A DNA stretch of 64,000 nucleotides from Yersinia entomophaga (GCF_001656035.1 NZ_CP010029.1:11167-75166); one strand, 5' to 3'; shown: positions 1-7,376, numbered from the stretch's first letter. Numbers and translations are program-made. The notes: generated by a model from the letters alone, not told the origin.

Positions 1-1
1 G

Positions 2-55
2 CTATCTGCCATGAACAGCCGCAAACGTGTAGGGAAAATTAGGAAGGTTGCATAA
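2..55 (+). CDS. 3' end of an upstream phage gene (partial)
   Basis: An open frame enters from the left edge and stops at the TAA at 53-55, ending in a basic tail (…RKRVGKIRKVA). Only about 17 codons are visible. Its place directly before a promoter, a terminator and the lysis cassette is where lambdoid phages carry the antiterminator Q, so it may be the end of a Q-like gene, but too little is present to assign it. Confidence 0.3.
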   Translation, partial: LSAMNSRKRVGKIRKVA

Positions 56-61
56 AACGTG

Positions 62-90
62 TTGACACATTTGAGCAAATGAGCAATGAT
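62..90 (+). promoter_or_regulatory. Candidate phage late promoter (pR'-like)
   Basis: A perfect -35 TTGACA (62-67) is followed after 17 bp by AATGAT (85-90). An intrinsic terminator follows about 50 bp downstream, before the lysis genes. This promoter-then-terminator layout matches pR'/tR' of lambdoid phages, where Q antitermination turns on late transcription. The Q-dependence is inferred from position. Confidence 0.55.
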
Positions 91-139
91 AAGTAGGTAA
101 GGTGCCGTATCTGTCTTAAACGAACGCCTACCCAATTTA

Positions 140-170
140 AAGCCCTGACTCTAACCGGTCGGGGCTTCTT
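140..170 (+). terminator. Intrinsic terminator upstream of the phage tRNA (tR'-like)
   Basis: The arms AAGCCCTGAC and GTCGGGGCTT pair over 10 bp with one G-U, around an 8-nt loop, followed by a short pyrimidine tract. It lies between the probable late promoter and the tRNA and lysis genes, as tR' does in lambda. Confidence 0.6.
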
Positions 171-176
171 GCATTT

Positions 177-250
177 GCGTCTATGGTTAAGTGGCATAAC
201 TACTGGCTTCCACCCAGTAAGCGCCAGTTCGATTCTGGCTAGACGCTCCA
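177..250 (+). tRNA. tRNA-Gly (anticodon UCC), phage-borne
   Basis: A full cloverleaf can be drawn. The acceptor stem is GCGTCTA/TAGACGC with discriminator U and an encoded CCA. The D-arm is GTTA…TAAC, the anticodon stem ACTGG/CCAGT with loop CTTCCAC (anticodon TCC, reading GGA), and the T-arm GCCAG-TTCGATT-CTGGC. It lies between the probable late promoter/terminator and the holin, where Stx-type lambdoid phages also carry tRNAs. It is therefore probably a late-expressed phage tRNA rather than the attachment site. Confidence 0.93.
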
Positions 251-257
251 CATTTCA

Positions 258-284
258 GGCTGCGCTATTGCGTGGCCTTTTTTA
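258..284 (+). terminator. Intrinsic terminator after tRNA-Gly
   Basis: The arms GGCTGCGC (258-265) and GCGTGGCC (270-277) pair with two G-U wobbles around a TATT loop, followed by six T residues. It would define the 3' end of the tRNA transcript unless late transcription is antiterminated. Confidence 0.65.
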
Positions 285-287
285 TTT

Positions 288-353
288 AGCTCGCCGCCAG
301 TGCCAATCACCCTCAAAAACACAACGTGCCTGAATGGGCCACGGCGGCGAGCT
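288..353. repeat. 11-bp inverted repeat upstream of the holin
   Basis: AGCTCGCCGCC (288-298) and GGCGGCGAGCT (343-353) are perfect inverted copies around a 44-nt spacer, between the post-tRNA terminator and the holin ribosome-binding region. No gene is evident inside. It could fold into a long hairpin in the late mRNA leader. Confidence 0.6.
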
Positions 354-397
354 ATTCCCTACACAACAGCACCCGACCAAATGCCGGGGAAGATTTT

Positions 398-409
398 CCC
401 CAAACGGGG
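398..409 (+). promoter_or_regulatory. Hairpin covering the holin Shine-Dalgarno (sdi-like)
   Basis: CCCC (398-401) and GGGG (406-409) can pair around an AAAC loop directly at the G-rich ribosome-binding site of the holin. In lambda, a stem-loop at the same place (sdi) sets the ratio of S107 to S105 initiation. The similarity here is positional and structural only. Confidence 0.5.
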
Positions 410-417
410 GGTGGGTC

Positions 418-750
418 ATGAAAATGTTGAAATCACCGGATGTATGGATGCTCATCATTGCCTGGATAGCAGACCACCGGGGTGAGTTACTTAGCGCGGC
501 ACTGGCTGCGTTGATGGCTTACTTGCGTGGCTGGTATGCCGGAGGAGGTAAAACGCAACGTATGCTTGATGCGGCCATGTGCTCAGTGATGGCATGGTTT
601 ATCAAAGATGTATTGGTTATAGCCGGGCTGAACCCTGACTGGTCATTAATTGCCAGCGTGTTCATTGGGTACATGGGTACGGATTACATTGGTTCGGTGC
701 TAAAGCGCATCGTTGGCAATAAGACAGGGGCTGACAATGCAAATCAGTAG
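418..750 (+). CDS. Holin, lambda S family, dual start
   Basis: A 110-residue inner-membrane holin that times lysis by opening the membrane for the endolysin. It is clearly of the lambda S type: a mid-segment AYLRGWYAGG, then a segment with MAWFIKD, and a C-terminal SVFIGYMGTDYIGS followed by a basic tail, each close to lambda S. Three hydrophobic segments are predictable. The protein begins Met-Lys-Met, so codons 1 and 3 can both initiate, as in lambda S107/S105 where the longer form is an antiholin. The start at 418 follows a G-rich Shine-Dalgarno at 406-414. An upstream in-frame extension to 334 has no support. The last 14 bases overlap the endolysin gene. Confidence 0.92.
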   Translation: MKMLKSPDVWMLIIAWIADHRGELLSAALAALMAYLRGWYAGGGKTQRMLDAAMCSVMAWFIKDVLVIAGLNPDWSLIASVFIGYMGTDYIGSVLKRIVGNKTGADNANQ

Positions 751-1186
751 CACCGGAATCAATCTAATAAAACAATTCGAAGGCTGCAAATTGACGACAT
801 ATCCAGACCCTGGCACCGGCGGCGCTCCCTGGACAATTGGTTACGGCTGGACTCATCCAGTAGATGGTAAGCCCGTGGTTCGCGGCATGACTATCGATCA
901 GCCTACCGCCGACCGGTTGCTGAAATGCGGAGTTGTCCAGTTCGAGCAGGGCGTTAACCAGATGCTCAAAATCGGCGTAACCCAGAATCAATTCGACGCC
1001 TTGGTATCGCTGGCCTACAACATCGGAACCCGAGCGCTCAGCACATCGACGCTGATGAAAAAGGTAAACGCGGGTGATGCAAAGGGCGCTGCGGATGAAT
1101 TCCTGAAATGGAATAAAGCAGGTGGGAAAGAAATGAAAGGCCTGACTAATCGCCGGGCGGCTGAGCGTGAGCTTTTCCTGTCATGA
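737..1186 (+). CDS. Endolysin, GH24 lysozyme (P22 gp19-like)
   Basis: A 149-residue muramidase that cleaves peptidoglycan once the holin fires. The N-terminus MQISSTGINLIKQFEG carries the catalytic Glu15. Asp24 and Thr33 complete the Glu-Asp-Thr triad spacing of T4/P22 lysozymes, and the end …RRAAERELFLS is typical of P22 gp19. No N-terminal hydrophobic anchor is present, so this is a holin-dependent cytoplasmic lysozyme, not a SAR endolysin. ATG 737, preceded by AGGGGC, is preferred over the TTG at 713. The stop overlaps the Rz start as ATGA. Confidence 0.93.
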   Translation: MQISSTGINLIKQFEGCKLTTYPDPGTGGAPWTIGYGWTHPVDGKPVVRGMTIDQPTADRLLKCGVVQFEQGVNQMLKIGVTQNQFDALVSLAYNIGTRALSTSTLMKKVNAGDAKGAADEFLKWNKAGGKEMKGLTNRRAAERELFLS

Positions 1187-1638
1187 GTCGCGTAACGGCA
1201 ATACTCATCGCTGTAACGGTGGCTCTGCTATTCGGCCTGATGTATTACCACGGGCAAGTAACCAGGCTACAGCGCGACGTCTCTGACATTACCCAGATAG
1301 CCAACAGCAGACAGTCAGCCATTGACACGATGCTAATTCAGCGCCAGCAGGTTGCTGCTATCGATATCAAATACACCAAGGAACTGGCAGATGCCAAATC
1401 TGAGAACGAGCGCCTTCGTGCTGATATCGCTACTGGTGCTAAGCGGTTGCAGCTCAACGCCAGCTGTAAGCGATTGCCCGAAGCCACAGCCACCTCCAGC
1501 AGCGTTGATGATGCCAGCGCCAGACTTACTAACGCCGCTGAACGGGATTATCTCAGTCTCCGCGAGCGAATCGGAATTGCAACCAGCCAAATAAACGGCT
1601 TGCAGGCGTATATCAATAACGTTTGTCTTGCGAGGTAA
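1183..1638 (+). CDS. Spanin inner-membrane subunit Rz
   Basis: A 151-residue i-spanin. Residues 5-22 form one N-terminal membrane anchor, followed by a long charged, heptad-rich periplasmic region that includes KELADAKSENERLRADI. With Rz1 it bridges the envelope and fuses inner and outer membranes in the last step of lysis. It starts at an ATGA overlap with the endolysin and fully contains the Rz1 gene in the +1 frame, the standard lambdoid arrangement. Confidence 0.88.
   Translation: MSRVTAILIAVTVALLFGLMYYHGQVTRLQRDVSDITQIANSRQSAIDTMLIQRQQVAAIDIKYTKELADAKSENERLRADIATGAKRLQLNASCKRLPEATATSSSVDDASARLTNAAERDYLSLRERIGIATSQINGLQAYINNVCLAR
1391..1594 (+). CDS. Spanin outer-membrane lipoprotein Rz1 (nested in Rz)
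   Basis: A 67-residue lipoprotein read in the +1 frame inside Rz. The signal sequence MPNLRTSAFVLISLLVLSGC ends in the lipobox LSGC. The mature part is short and proline-rich (PKPQPPPA), as in lambda Rz1. It is the outer-membrane partner of Rz. ATG 1391 is preferred over the codon at 1352 because it places a normal-length signal peptide before the lipobox. Confidence 0.88.
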   Translation: MPNLRTSAFVLISLLVLSGCSSTPAVSDCPKPQPPPAALMMPAPDLLTPLNGIISVSASESELQPAK

Positions 1639-1671
1639 GAGAAGGTGGGGACAGCATCCCCGCTGAATTAA

Positions 1672-1887
1672 TCACCCAACTTTGCGGTAAGGGTAGCCAG
1701 CTTTTTTGATATGCGCATCAAAATACTGCCCCTTAGACGGTGCGTTCATTAATGACGTGTGAATGGAGGCCGGGACTCTCGAATATTGATAAATACCGCC
1801 TCCTAGAAAAGCAATTTCCAAAGTGGAACTTGCACTATCGTAACCAACTGAATGAAGGTTTGAAGATGAAACAGGTTGACGAATCAA
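1672..1887 (-). CDS. KTSC domain protein
   Basis: A 71-residue protein on the minus strand matching the KTSC family: an SSSN…VGYD start, STLEIAF…G.YQYSRVP centre, and a SKGQYF…I end. The family is small and common in phages; its function is unknown (one member is the C-terminal domain of a lysyl-tRNA synthetase). The likely start is TTG 1887, preceded by AAAGGAGA at 8 nt. No in-frame ATG exists before a stop. Its 5' end overlaps a + strand small ORF starting at 1866. Confidence 0.75.
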   Translation of the reverse strand: MIRQPVSSSNLHSVGYDSASSTLEIAFLGGGIYQYSRVPASIHTSLMNAPSKGQYFDAHIKKAGYPYRKVG

Positions 1888-2027
1888 TTGATAAATCTCC
1901 TTTAAGTGGCAAAAGTGCCAAAGAGATGATCGAACACTTTAAGAAATATAACTTCGTGGATGATCACGGACACAGGCTAGACATGTGCTTGGACTTCACA
2001 GATTTGATTGAAATGGCCGTTTCGTAG
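1866..2027 (+). CDS. Hypothetical small phage protein (53 aa)
   Basis: A short, acidic, probably soluble protein beginning MKQVDESIDKSPLSGKSAKE and ending with an apparent helix (CLDFTDLIEMAVS). ATG 1866 has GAAGG a few bases upstream. A longer frame from GTG 1740 is possible but would run antisense through the whole KTSC gene. A good terminator follows at 2051. I do not recognise the family. Confidence 0.4.
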   Translation: MKQVDESIDKSPLSGKSAKEMIEHFKKYNFVDDHGHRLDMCLDFTDLIEMAVS

Positions 2028-2050
2028 GCTTGTTAGGCAAAAAAACACAA

Positions 2051-2078
2051 AAGGCTCGACTTAGGTCGGGCTTTTTTT
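2051..2078 (+). terminator. Intrinsic terminator
   Basis: The arms AAGGCTCGAC and GTCGGGCTTT pair with two G-U wobbles around a TTAG loop, followed by a T run. It ends transcription of the lysis block and small ORF before the KilA-N gene. Confidence 0.75.
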
Positions 2079-2217
2079 ATGCAGTAAATCCAGCGCATCG
2101 CAGCGCAAATCACTCAGAACCTTTCAGGATGACCCTTGAGGAACCGGCTGGCTGTCGGAGCCTTCTGAGGGCCGTATTCCTGTGCGAACAAGGTTCATCA
2201 CTAAAAGGTATATCCGA

Positions 2218-2739
2218 ATGAACATTATCCCTCTTAGCTATAAAGGCGAATCAGTACGCTTTAACACTGAAGGTTGGGTAAACGTCACTGACGTTGCTGA
2301 GAAATTTGGTAAGCGCATCGACAACTGGATGAGGCTAGCTGAAACGCTTGAATACATCCGGGCGCTGGATGAGGCAATGACTGGTGTGGAGTCTGAAATT
2401 CTACATCCCTCGAAATGCAGGTATGTAAAAACCAGTAAGGCGAGAAAGGATCGCGGAGGTGGTACATGGCTTCATCCAAAGCTATCGGTCGCTTTTGCGC
2501 GTTGGTGCGATGCTCGGTTCGCTGTCTGGTGTGATTTGCATATAGATAGCTTGTTGCGTGGTGAGCTAACGGAGCAGCAAAACTATGACCAGGCCTGCCG
2601 AATTCGCGATGACCGGAAATCAAAAGCAAGTGGTGGTGCACGAGAAATGGCACGTTGGCGCTGGGACAAACCTGCCCTAGAAGCAACCGTGGAATTCTGG
2701 CAGGAGCAACTGAAGTTAACGCTCGATATTGCCAGCTAA
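2218..2739 (+). CDS. KilA-N domain protein
   Basis: A 173-residue protein with a KilA-N DNA-binding domain. The N-terminal strand IIPLSYKGESVRFNTEGWVN is followed by the helix VTDVAEKFGKRIDNWMR, and the family signature GGGTWLHPKLSVAFARWCD and F…WCD lies near residues 90-115. The C-terminus is charged and helical. KilA-N proteins are common in dsDNA phages, and most have no defined role beyond presumed DNA binding. ATG 2218 with AAAAGG upstream is chosen over 2182. It lies between the lysis and packaging modules, a usual place for accessory genes. Confidence 0.85.
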   Translation: MNIIPLSYKGESVRFNTEGWVNVTDVAEKFGKRIDNWMRLAETLEYIRALDEAMTGVESEILHPSKCRYVKTSKARKDRGGGTWLHPKLSVAFARWCDARFAVWCDLHIDSLLRGELTEQQNYDQACRIRDDRKSKASGGAREMARWRWDKPALEATVEFWQEQLKLTLDIAS

Positions 2740-2775
2740 AAGAAAAACTGAGAGCCACTTTCACAACGGCTCTCC
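2740..2775 (-). terminator. Terminator of the small antisense membrane gene
   Basis: GAGAGCC (2750-2756) and GGCTCTC (2768-2774) form a 7-bp stem. Read on the minus strand the stem is followed by TTTTTCTTTT, so it terminates leftward transcription from the gene at 2781-2918. On the plus strand there is no T tract. Confidence 0.7.
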
Positions 2776-2780
2776 ATTAA

Positions 2781-2918
2781 CTAAAAGCACTCATATATCA
2801 GATAGGCGATCCCGACCAAAGAGGCCATCCCTGTAAAGGTTAGCCCCAATGCCAGGGTGGAGTAGCTCACTGTTGCAGCCATGTACCAACTTTTAAATTT
2901 AGCCCACATAGTCATCAT
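2781..2918 (-). CDS. Small single-pass membrane protein (45 aa)
   Basis: The minus strand encodes 45 residues starting MMTMWAKFKSWYMAATVS. A roughly 20-residue hydrophobic segment (about residues 21-41) and a short YECF end follow. AAAGG lies just before the tandem ATG codons at 2918 and 2915, so either could be used. A terminator with a T tract follows immediately. Having its own start signal and terminator in an otherwise + strand block supports a real gene. Function unknown; such proteins can be superinfection-exclusion or envelope-modulating factors, but nothing here shows that. Confidence 0.6.
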   Translation of the reverse strand: MMTMWAKFKSWYMAATVSYSTLALGLTFTGMASLVGIAYLIYECF

Positions 2919-3035
2919 CCTTTTTGTTTTGCAAAAGAATGACAGTCAAATCAGAGGGATGGAAATTGGTTGTACAGATCAATAATCGGCTATTGATCGT
3001 TTAAAACGATCGTTGAACAACGAGACGGAGCAAAT

Positions 3036-3766
3036 ATGGCAAGACCGGATTGGGGAGCCATTCAAGGACAGTTCCTCGCCGACCATGCCAAATCAAACAT
3101 CTCCCCTAAAGATTGGTGCGAGGCGCAAGGGCTTAATTACTCCACTGCAAAGCGCTACATCAAAATTGCGAATGCTAATAGTAAAAGTGCGAATAGAAGT
3201 GCGAATTCGCAGAAAGGAAAAGACACCAAAAGTAGGCAGCCAAAGGAATCTGGTAGAAACCGCGAATCAAACAAAGTCAAGAATTCTCCAGGCGCGAAAC
3301 CGATACGTGGCGCTCGATGTTCCCCTCCGACCAATCCATTCCAACCAGGCAATCAGCATGCACTAAAGCATGGCGGCTATGGGCGTCGCATGTTGCTCAC
3401 TGACGAATCAGCGAAGATGCTAATTGCCTGACGCTAGATGATGAATTGTTTTGGCTACGTGCTGCCAGTCTGACTGCCGCTGAGAACATTGGTCGCTGGC
3501 GAACTGAGTTAGATGATGACGTTGATGATGATACTAAGAAGGCACTACGTGACAACATCAGCGCCGCCGAGAAGGCTATGCATCGCAACACTGCGCGCAT
3601 TGAATCGTTGGAGTACACGAAAGGCACAATCATCAAGATGCAGATCGATGCTGCTTACCGTGAAGCTGCCACTGAAAAGGTGGAACTGGAAATAGACAAA
3701 ATGAAGGACGGAGATAGCGATAACGCGATTGTCGTTCATAACTCGCTGCCAATCCCTGGGAGATAA
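3036..3766 (+). pseudogene. Terminase small subunit, frameshifted
   Basis: TerS recognises phage DNA and hands it to TerL. The N-terminal half reads from ATG 3036 (MARPDWGAIQ…, helix-turn-helix-like SPKDWCEAQGLNYSTAKRYI, then a basic linker with NPFQPGNQHALKHGGYGRRM) and stops at TGA 3429. The rest of the family sequence (…SEDANCLTLDDELFWLRAAS to the end at 3766) continues in the -1 frame from about 3404. The switch window 3404-3431 contains no X-XXY-YYZ slippery heptamer, so one lost base is more likely than programmed frameshifting. A C-terminal fragment from TTG 3446 could still be made. The stop is 1 base before the terL start. Confidence 0.75.
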
Positions 3767-3767
3767 T

Positions 3768-5090
3768 ATGGCCGACATATATCTACCTACGCTACACGAT
3801 GGGCAGTTAAAGGTTTGGTCTGATGCTTGGGATCACCGCCTTAACGCTATCCGCTGCGGGCGGCGGTGGGGTAAAACCTTCATGCTCGCCAGCGCTGCTG
3901 TTACGTATGCTACAGCGCCATTTAAGCGCCCTGGAATGGATGTCGAGTTAGGTGGGCGCGTAGGTATATTTACCGCCGAATATCGCCAATATCAGGAAAT
4001 TTACGACAAGCTTGAAGAAACTCTTCAGCCGCTGAAAAAAAGCTTTAGCCGACAGGAAAAGCGCCTACTACTTAAGAACGCTGGGAAGATTGATTTCTGG
4101 GTTACCAACGATAACAAGCTGGCTGGTCGTGGGCGTGAGTACGATATTGTGCTTATCGATGAGGCTGCATTCACCAAATCACCGGAAATGCTGAAGGAAA
4201 TATGGACCAAGTCTATAAAGCCGACGCTTCTTACTACGAAAGGCCGTGCATTTGTATTCTCCACACCTGACGGCATTGACGACGATAATTTTTTCTACGC
4301 CATTTGCAACAATAAGAAGCTTGGCTTCTTTGAGCATCACGCACCAACGTCATCTAATCCATTTGTTCCACCTGAAGAACTGGAGAAGGAACGGGAGAAT
4401 AATGATCCCCGCGTATTCCGTCAGGAGTTCTTGGCTGAATTTGTTGACTGGTCATCATCTGCCCTGTTTGACATAAGCAAGTGGTTCATTGACGAGAAGC
4501 CTGTTGAGTACCCAGCCATGTGTCAGGCGGTCTTTGCTGTCATGGACACGGCAGTTAAGGGCGGCACAGAGCATGACGGAACAGCAGTAGTTTACTACGC
4601 CATTGAAACTCGCCCCGGCATGGAGCGACTAACAATCCTTGATTGGGATGTTGTGCAAATCGATGGCGCTTTATTAGAGGTTTATCTCCCCTCCGTATTC
4701 GACCGACTAAATGAATTAACCGGCCAGTGCGTCGCTGTAAACGGCAGCCTTGGGTTGTTCATAGAGGACGCCAGTATGGGCAGTATCTTGCTGCAAAAAG
4801 GCGACAGCATGGGTTGGCCTGTCAAAAAGATAGAGTCAGCACTAACAAGCAAAGGGAAAGATGAGCGCGCAATTATGGCATCCGGTTATCACTACCGGGG
4901 GTTAGCCAAGATATCGCGTCATGCCTTCGAGAAAACTGCTGTCTTTAAAGGCGAGACAGCTAACCATCTATTTAAGCAAGTATCCCGATTCCATCTCGCA
5001 GATAAAAACGCACATAAGCGCGCTGATGACCTGCTCGATGACTACATGTATGGGCTGATACTGGCATTCGGTAGCGGCGACGCACTCTGA
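3768..5090 (+). CDS. terL: Terminase large subunit
   Basis: A 440-residue packaging motor ATPase and nuclease. A Walker A variant GRRWGKT lies at residues 31-37, and Walker B IVLIDEAA has Asp131-Glu132. The C-terminal RNase H-like nuclease has acidic positions in FAVMDTAVKG, LFIEDASMG and KRADDLLDDY. ATG 3768 follows GGGAGA and lies directly after the terS stop, favoured over the upstream in-frame codon at 3729. Length and motifs fit an intact TerL; with terS broken, packaging specificity may be impaired. Confidence 0.93.
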   Translation: MADIYLPTLHDGQLKVWSDAWDHRLNAIRCGRRWGKTFMLASAAVTYATAPFKRPGMDVELGGRVGIFTAEYRQYQEIYDKLEETLQPLKKSFSRQEKRLLLKNAGKIDFWVTNDNKLAGRGREYDIVLIDEAAFTKSPEMLKEIWTKSIKPTLLTTKGRAFVFSTPDGIDDDNFFYAICNNKKLGFFEHHAPTSSNPFVPPEELEKERENNDPRVFRQEFLAEFVDWSSSALFDISKWFIDEKPVEYPAMCQAVFAVMDTAVKGGTEHDGTAVVYYAIETRPGMERLTILDWDVVQIDGALLEVYLPSVFDRLNELTGQCVAVNGSLGLFIEDASMGSILLQKGDSMGWPVKKIESALTSKGKDERAIMASGYHYRGLAKISRHAFEKTAVFKGETANHLFKQVSRFHLADKNAHKRADDLLDDYMYGLILAFGSGDAL

Positions 5091-5102
5091 TGAGATAACA
5101 AA

Positions 5103-6527
5103 ATGATTGACGACGAAATTGAAATCGGCAGCAGCTCACCAGAACTGTCACTACTTCTGGAGGGTGATGATATCCAGCCAGGAATGAGCGCCGGATATCA
5201 AATCTGTAAGACTATTTACCTCTACCATCCGCTGGGTGGGAAAATGGTAGATCGCCCAATTAAAATGGCGATGAACGAACCAAGAACGGTACATGTTTCC
5301 CAAACATTTGCGCTTGAACAACGCCTACGAGAAGCCTTCGAGCGCGAGTGGCGGTCACTTGGTGCTGACCGACACATTTCAAATGCTGCACGGATTGCCA
5401 GAATTTACGGTACATCTGCGATAGCGATGTTGGTAGATAACCAAGAGCCGTCAATAGCCCTTGATTTCCGCACGCTGTACAAGCACAACATCAGTTTTAA
5501 CATTCTTGACCCGCTAAACACTGCTGGCAGTATTGTTCTCAACCAAGACCCTAACGCTCAAGACTTCCAAAAAGTTGATGGCATTCGAGTTGCGGGGAAG
5601 GCATATCACAAGTCCCGTTGTGTGGTGATCCAGAATGAAGCGCCAATTTACCTCGCGTATAACCCAGCAGCGTTCGGTTTCACAGGTCGAAGCGTCTATC
5701 AGCGCGCCTTGTTCCCGCTAAAGTCGTTTATTCAGACCATGCGCACCGATGACATGGTTGCAGTAAAAGGCGGATTGCTTGTTACGAAGATTAAAGGGCC
5801 TAGCTCTGTTGTAAACAACATGATGCAGAAGCTTAGTGGTGTTAAGCGAATGATGCTGAAACGCGGACGGACCGGGGAGGTATTACAGGTCGGTCACGAA
5901 GATGCAATCGAATCTATTGACCTTAACAACCTCGACAAGCCACTCGATACAGTGAGAAATCATATTCTGGCTAATATCGCCGCTGCCGCCGACATGCCAG
6001 CGATCATCTTGAATAGTGAGACATTTACTCAGGGATTTGGCGAGGGCACAGAGGACGCTAAAGCGGTAGCAGTTTACATTGATGATCTGCGTGAATGGCT
6101 TGATGAGTTGTACAACTATTTCATCCGCATTTGTCAGTACCGAGCTTGGAGTATCGAATTCTTCCAATCCCTGCGTGCAGACATGCCAGAAATAAAGAAC
6201 ACCTACAGTCTGTATTTCACCAAGTGGATTAATAACTTTGAGTACACATGGCCCTCATCGCTGAAGGAGCCAGAAAGCGAGAAAGTTAAAGTTGATGAAA
6301 TCAGGTTTAAAGCAATTATTAGTATGGGGGAATTGCTGCTTCCTCAACTAAATAAAGACAATGAAAACAGAGCAACATTTATTGAGTGGATGCAATCAAA
6401 CGCTAACGCAAATGAACGCCTCTTCCCTAACCGACTTGACCTTGATTTTGACAGCCTGAAGGATAATCCACCGATTAAAGAGGGGGAAGACCCAAATAAC
6501 CCTCAAGTTGATTGGAATTTAGTATGA
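5103..6527 (+). CDS. Portal protein, DUF1073 family
   Basis: A 474-residue portal that forms the dodecameric DNA channel at the capsid vertex. It matches the DUF1073 type: an early Y…LGGKMVDRPIKMAMNEPR region, a central …AYNPAAFGFTGRSVYQRAL, and ANIAAAADMPAIILNSETFTQGFG.GTEDAK further on. It lies between terL and the minor head gene, as expected, and its stop overlaps the next start as ATGA. Full family length, no lesion seen. Confidence 0.9.
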   Translation: MIDDEIEIGSSSPELSLLLEGDDIQPGMSAGYQICKTIYLYHPLGGKMVDRPIKMAMNEPRTVHVSQTFALEQRLREAFEREWRSLGADRHISNAARIARIYGTSAIAMLVDNQEPSIALDFRTLYKHNISFNILDPLNTAGSIVLNQDPNAQDFQKVDGIRVAGKAYHKSRCVVIQNEAPIYLAYNPAAFGFTGRSVYQRALFPLKSFIQTMRTDDMVAVKGGLLVTKIKGPSSVVNNMMQKLSGVKRMMLKRGRTGEVLQVGHEDAIESIDLNNLDKPLDTVRNHILANIAAAADMPAIILNSETFTQGFGEGTEDAKAVAVYIDDLREWLDELYNYFIRICQYRAWSIEFFQSLRADMPEIKNTYSLYFTKWINNFEYTWPSSLKEPESEKVKVDEIRFKAIISMGELLLPQLNKDNENRATFIEWMQSNANANERLFPNRLDLDFDSLKDNPPIKEGEDPNNPQVDWNLV

Positions 6528-7345
6528 ACAATTTCACGCGAATTGTGCGAGAGGCGGTTAAGTATTTCCTGAAGAATGGCTACTCATCAAGCAGTGAGCT
6601 GGAGCGCTGGCAGTCTCTTATTAGAGGGGCCGCTGAGGGTGCTACTGCTGATGATTATGCCGGTATGGTAGCCGAAAGATTAAGGCATTCATTCGAGCGC
6701 CAAGTAACCAACGGTGGTGCTATTAATCGTCATCCAGGAATAGCGCGCTTTACCATTCACCATCTTGAACCACAGCTTAGGGCGCAGTTAGATCGCCGAA
6801 TTCTCGCCAGTGTTGACCTCATCAAACTGAACAGAAGCAAAGCTATCGACACTACGTTATCTCGGTTTAGCGGGTGGGCCAGCAGTATCCCTCCATCTGC
6901 AAGTATCGCTCTGGTCGGTAATCAGGGTGGCATGCTGAAAACTGCACAGCACATCCAAAAAACAGCCGAGCAAATGGACTATGAAGCCCGGCGCGTGATG
7001 ATTGATCAGAATCACAAGCTGATTGCCAACATCGACAATGTTATTGCAACCAACAACAACGCTATCGCTGTTGAGTGGCACAGCCATTGGCGTCGCCCTG
7101 GCTATAACTATCGGGTTGACCACAAAGAGCGAGATAAAGAGTTCTATCTTATTCGCGGTAATTGGGCGCAAAAGAATGGCTATGTAAAGCCCGGTAAAGC
7201 GGGATATCTGGATGAAGTTGACCAGTTCGGAGAAAAGCCTTTCTGCTCATGTTATGGCGAGTACATCTACAACCTCCGCAGCATCCCTGAAGACATGCTT
7301 ACCCAGAAGGGTAAAAAGTTTATGGAGTCGATGGGCGGAAAATAA
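6524..7345 (+). CDS. Minor head protein, Mu F-like (head morphogenesis)
   Basis: A 273-residue protein in the position of Mu gpF/SPP1 gp7 head morphogenesis proteins, which act with the portal in procapsid assembly. The C-terminal half has the expected WHSHWRRPGYNYRVDHKERD element followed by a Cys-containing FCSCYGEYIYNLRSIPEDML end. ATG 6524 overlaps the portal stop (ATGA). The assignment rests on position and the C-terminal motif, so the family is likely but less certain than its neighbours. Confidence 0.8.
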   Translation: MNNFTRIVREAVKYFLKNGYSSSSELERWQSLIRGAAEGATADDYAGMVAERLRHSFERQVTNGGAINRHPGIARFTIHHLEPQLRAQLDRRILASVDLIKLNRSKAIDTTLSRFSGWASSIPPSASIALVGNQGGMLKTAQHIQKTAEQMDYEARRVMIDQNHKLIANIDNVIATNNNAIAVEWHSHWRRPGYNYRVDHKERDKEFYLIRGNWAQKNGYVKPGKAGYLDEVDQFGEKPFCSCYGEYIYNLRSIPEDMLTQKGKKFMESMGGK

Positions 7346-7376
7346 CTAACCACCCATGACGCGAGAGGTTCAATGA

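Noticed and set aside
177..250. The tRNA-Gly as the prophage attachment site
   Set aside because: Phage genes lie on both sides (an upstream 3' end and late promoter to the left, lysis genes to the right), so it is internal to the prophage.
2030..2221. 63-codon ORF across the 2051 terminator
   Set aside because: It runs through a strong terminator hairpin and the KilA-N ribosome-binding site; not plausible.
3013..3366. 117-codon ORF overlapping the terS N-terminal part
   Set aside because: It is the out-of-frame shadow of terS; its composition (Lys/Arg/Thr-rich, no motif) and absence of a family pattern fail to support it.
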